Shown here: piece by piece, positions 5,407 through 5,522 of the stretch
Numbering within the stretch: position 1 is the stretch's first letter
Layout: every line of letters begins with the position of its first letter
NCBI GenBank assembly: GCA_017853515.1
Contig: JAFMJK010000153.1
Location: 1 to 5,522, forward strand
Length of the DNA stretch: 5,522 nucleotides
Direction of reading: 5' to 3'
Source of the DNA: Chthoniobacterales bacterium
GTDB lineage: Bacteria; Verrucomicrobiota; Verrucomicrobiia; Chthoniobacterales; JACTMZ01
The notes under the pieces: model-generated
The model's database searches: none
What the model saw: only the letters and a program-made list of their open reading frames with translations
What the model was told of the DNA's origin: nothing
Position numbers and translations under genes: made by a program

Positions 5407-5522
5407 GGACGGAACAATTTCACGGCCAGAGGGTTTGTCGTGCCCGCCAAGCCGGCACCTTTCAGCCCGCTCTCCGTGCCGGCAATCGCGGAAGAAAAGA
5501 GAACGCCCCGGTAAGGCACCTT
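5403..5522 (-). CDS. C-terminal fragment of an unidentified upstream gene (5' end outside window)
   Basis: On the reverse strand a frame open from the right edge ends with TGA at 5403. It reads 39 residues beginning KVPYRGVLFSSAIAG and ending NPLAVKLFRP. Codons look gene-like (GGC GTT CTC, GCC GGC ACG GAG) and the residues are balanced rather than Arg/Pro-rich. The sequence resembles beta-rich C-terminal tails of secreted repeat proteins, with 'YRGVLF' followed by Gly-rich turns and a last strand, but no family is assigned. The stop overlaps the TTG of the SOUL gene by 4 nt (TTGA), so it may be the upstream member of the same operon. The alternative is that this is non-coding leader for the SOUL gene; a second reverse frame, that of SOUL itself, is also open here. 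Confidence 0.5.
   Translation of the reverse strand, partial: KVPYRGVLFSSAIAGTESGLKGAGLAGTTNPLAVKLFRP

Overview
This is a GC-rich window (by eye above 60% G+C) from a bacterial chromosome. It holds two forward-strand genes on the left and a compact reverse-strand gene cluster that fills most of the rest. The diderm-type export signals (a lipoprotein lipobox and two Sec-type signal peptides), the gene mix, and two truncated edge genes ending in beta-rich, surface-protein-like tails suggest Verrucomicrobiota, possibly near Opitutaceae. This is inference from style; no rRNA or other marker gene is present.

Left part, forward strand. Bases 2-286 are the 3' end of a gene whose product ends in a beta-rich C-terminal segment. 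Bases 383-916 encode a SnoaL-like / NTF2-fold protein. Just after it, at 997-1071, lies a palindromic element of about 75 bp. It has imperfect terminal inverted repeats enclosing two similar hairpins, the architecture of a REP/BIME-type repeat, and it is the clearest non-coding structure in the window. A 52-codon reverse-strand ORF at 1130-1288 with gene-like codon use and a hydrophobic, Trp-rich C-terminus may be a small unannotated gene.

Right part, reverse strand, read from high to low coordinates. The 3' end of an upstream gene (5403-5522) overlaps by 4 nt a SOUL-family haem-binding protein (4810-5406). A secreted chalcone-isomerase-like protein follows (4232-4795), then a lipoprotein alpha/beta-hydrolase of the lipase/esterase type (2553-4190), then a class I SAM-dependent methyltransferase (1417-2556). 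Gaps are 14 nt, 41 nt and a 4-nt GTGA overlap, so these genes very likely form one transcription unit whose promoter is outside the window. None of the four full-length genes has an ATG at its best-supported start (TTG, GTG, GTG, GTG).

Three consecutive products are predicted to be exported or membrane-anchored (SOUL, CHI-like, lipoprotein hydrolase), and the fourth is cytoplasmic. A working idea, not shown by the sequence alone, is a cell-envelope module handling a hydrophobic ligand or lipid: the hydrolase cleaves an ester, the CHI-like and SOUL proteins bind hydrophobic molecules, and the methyltransferase modifies a related substrate. No CRISPR array, tRNA, rRNA, insertion sequence or phage gene was found.
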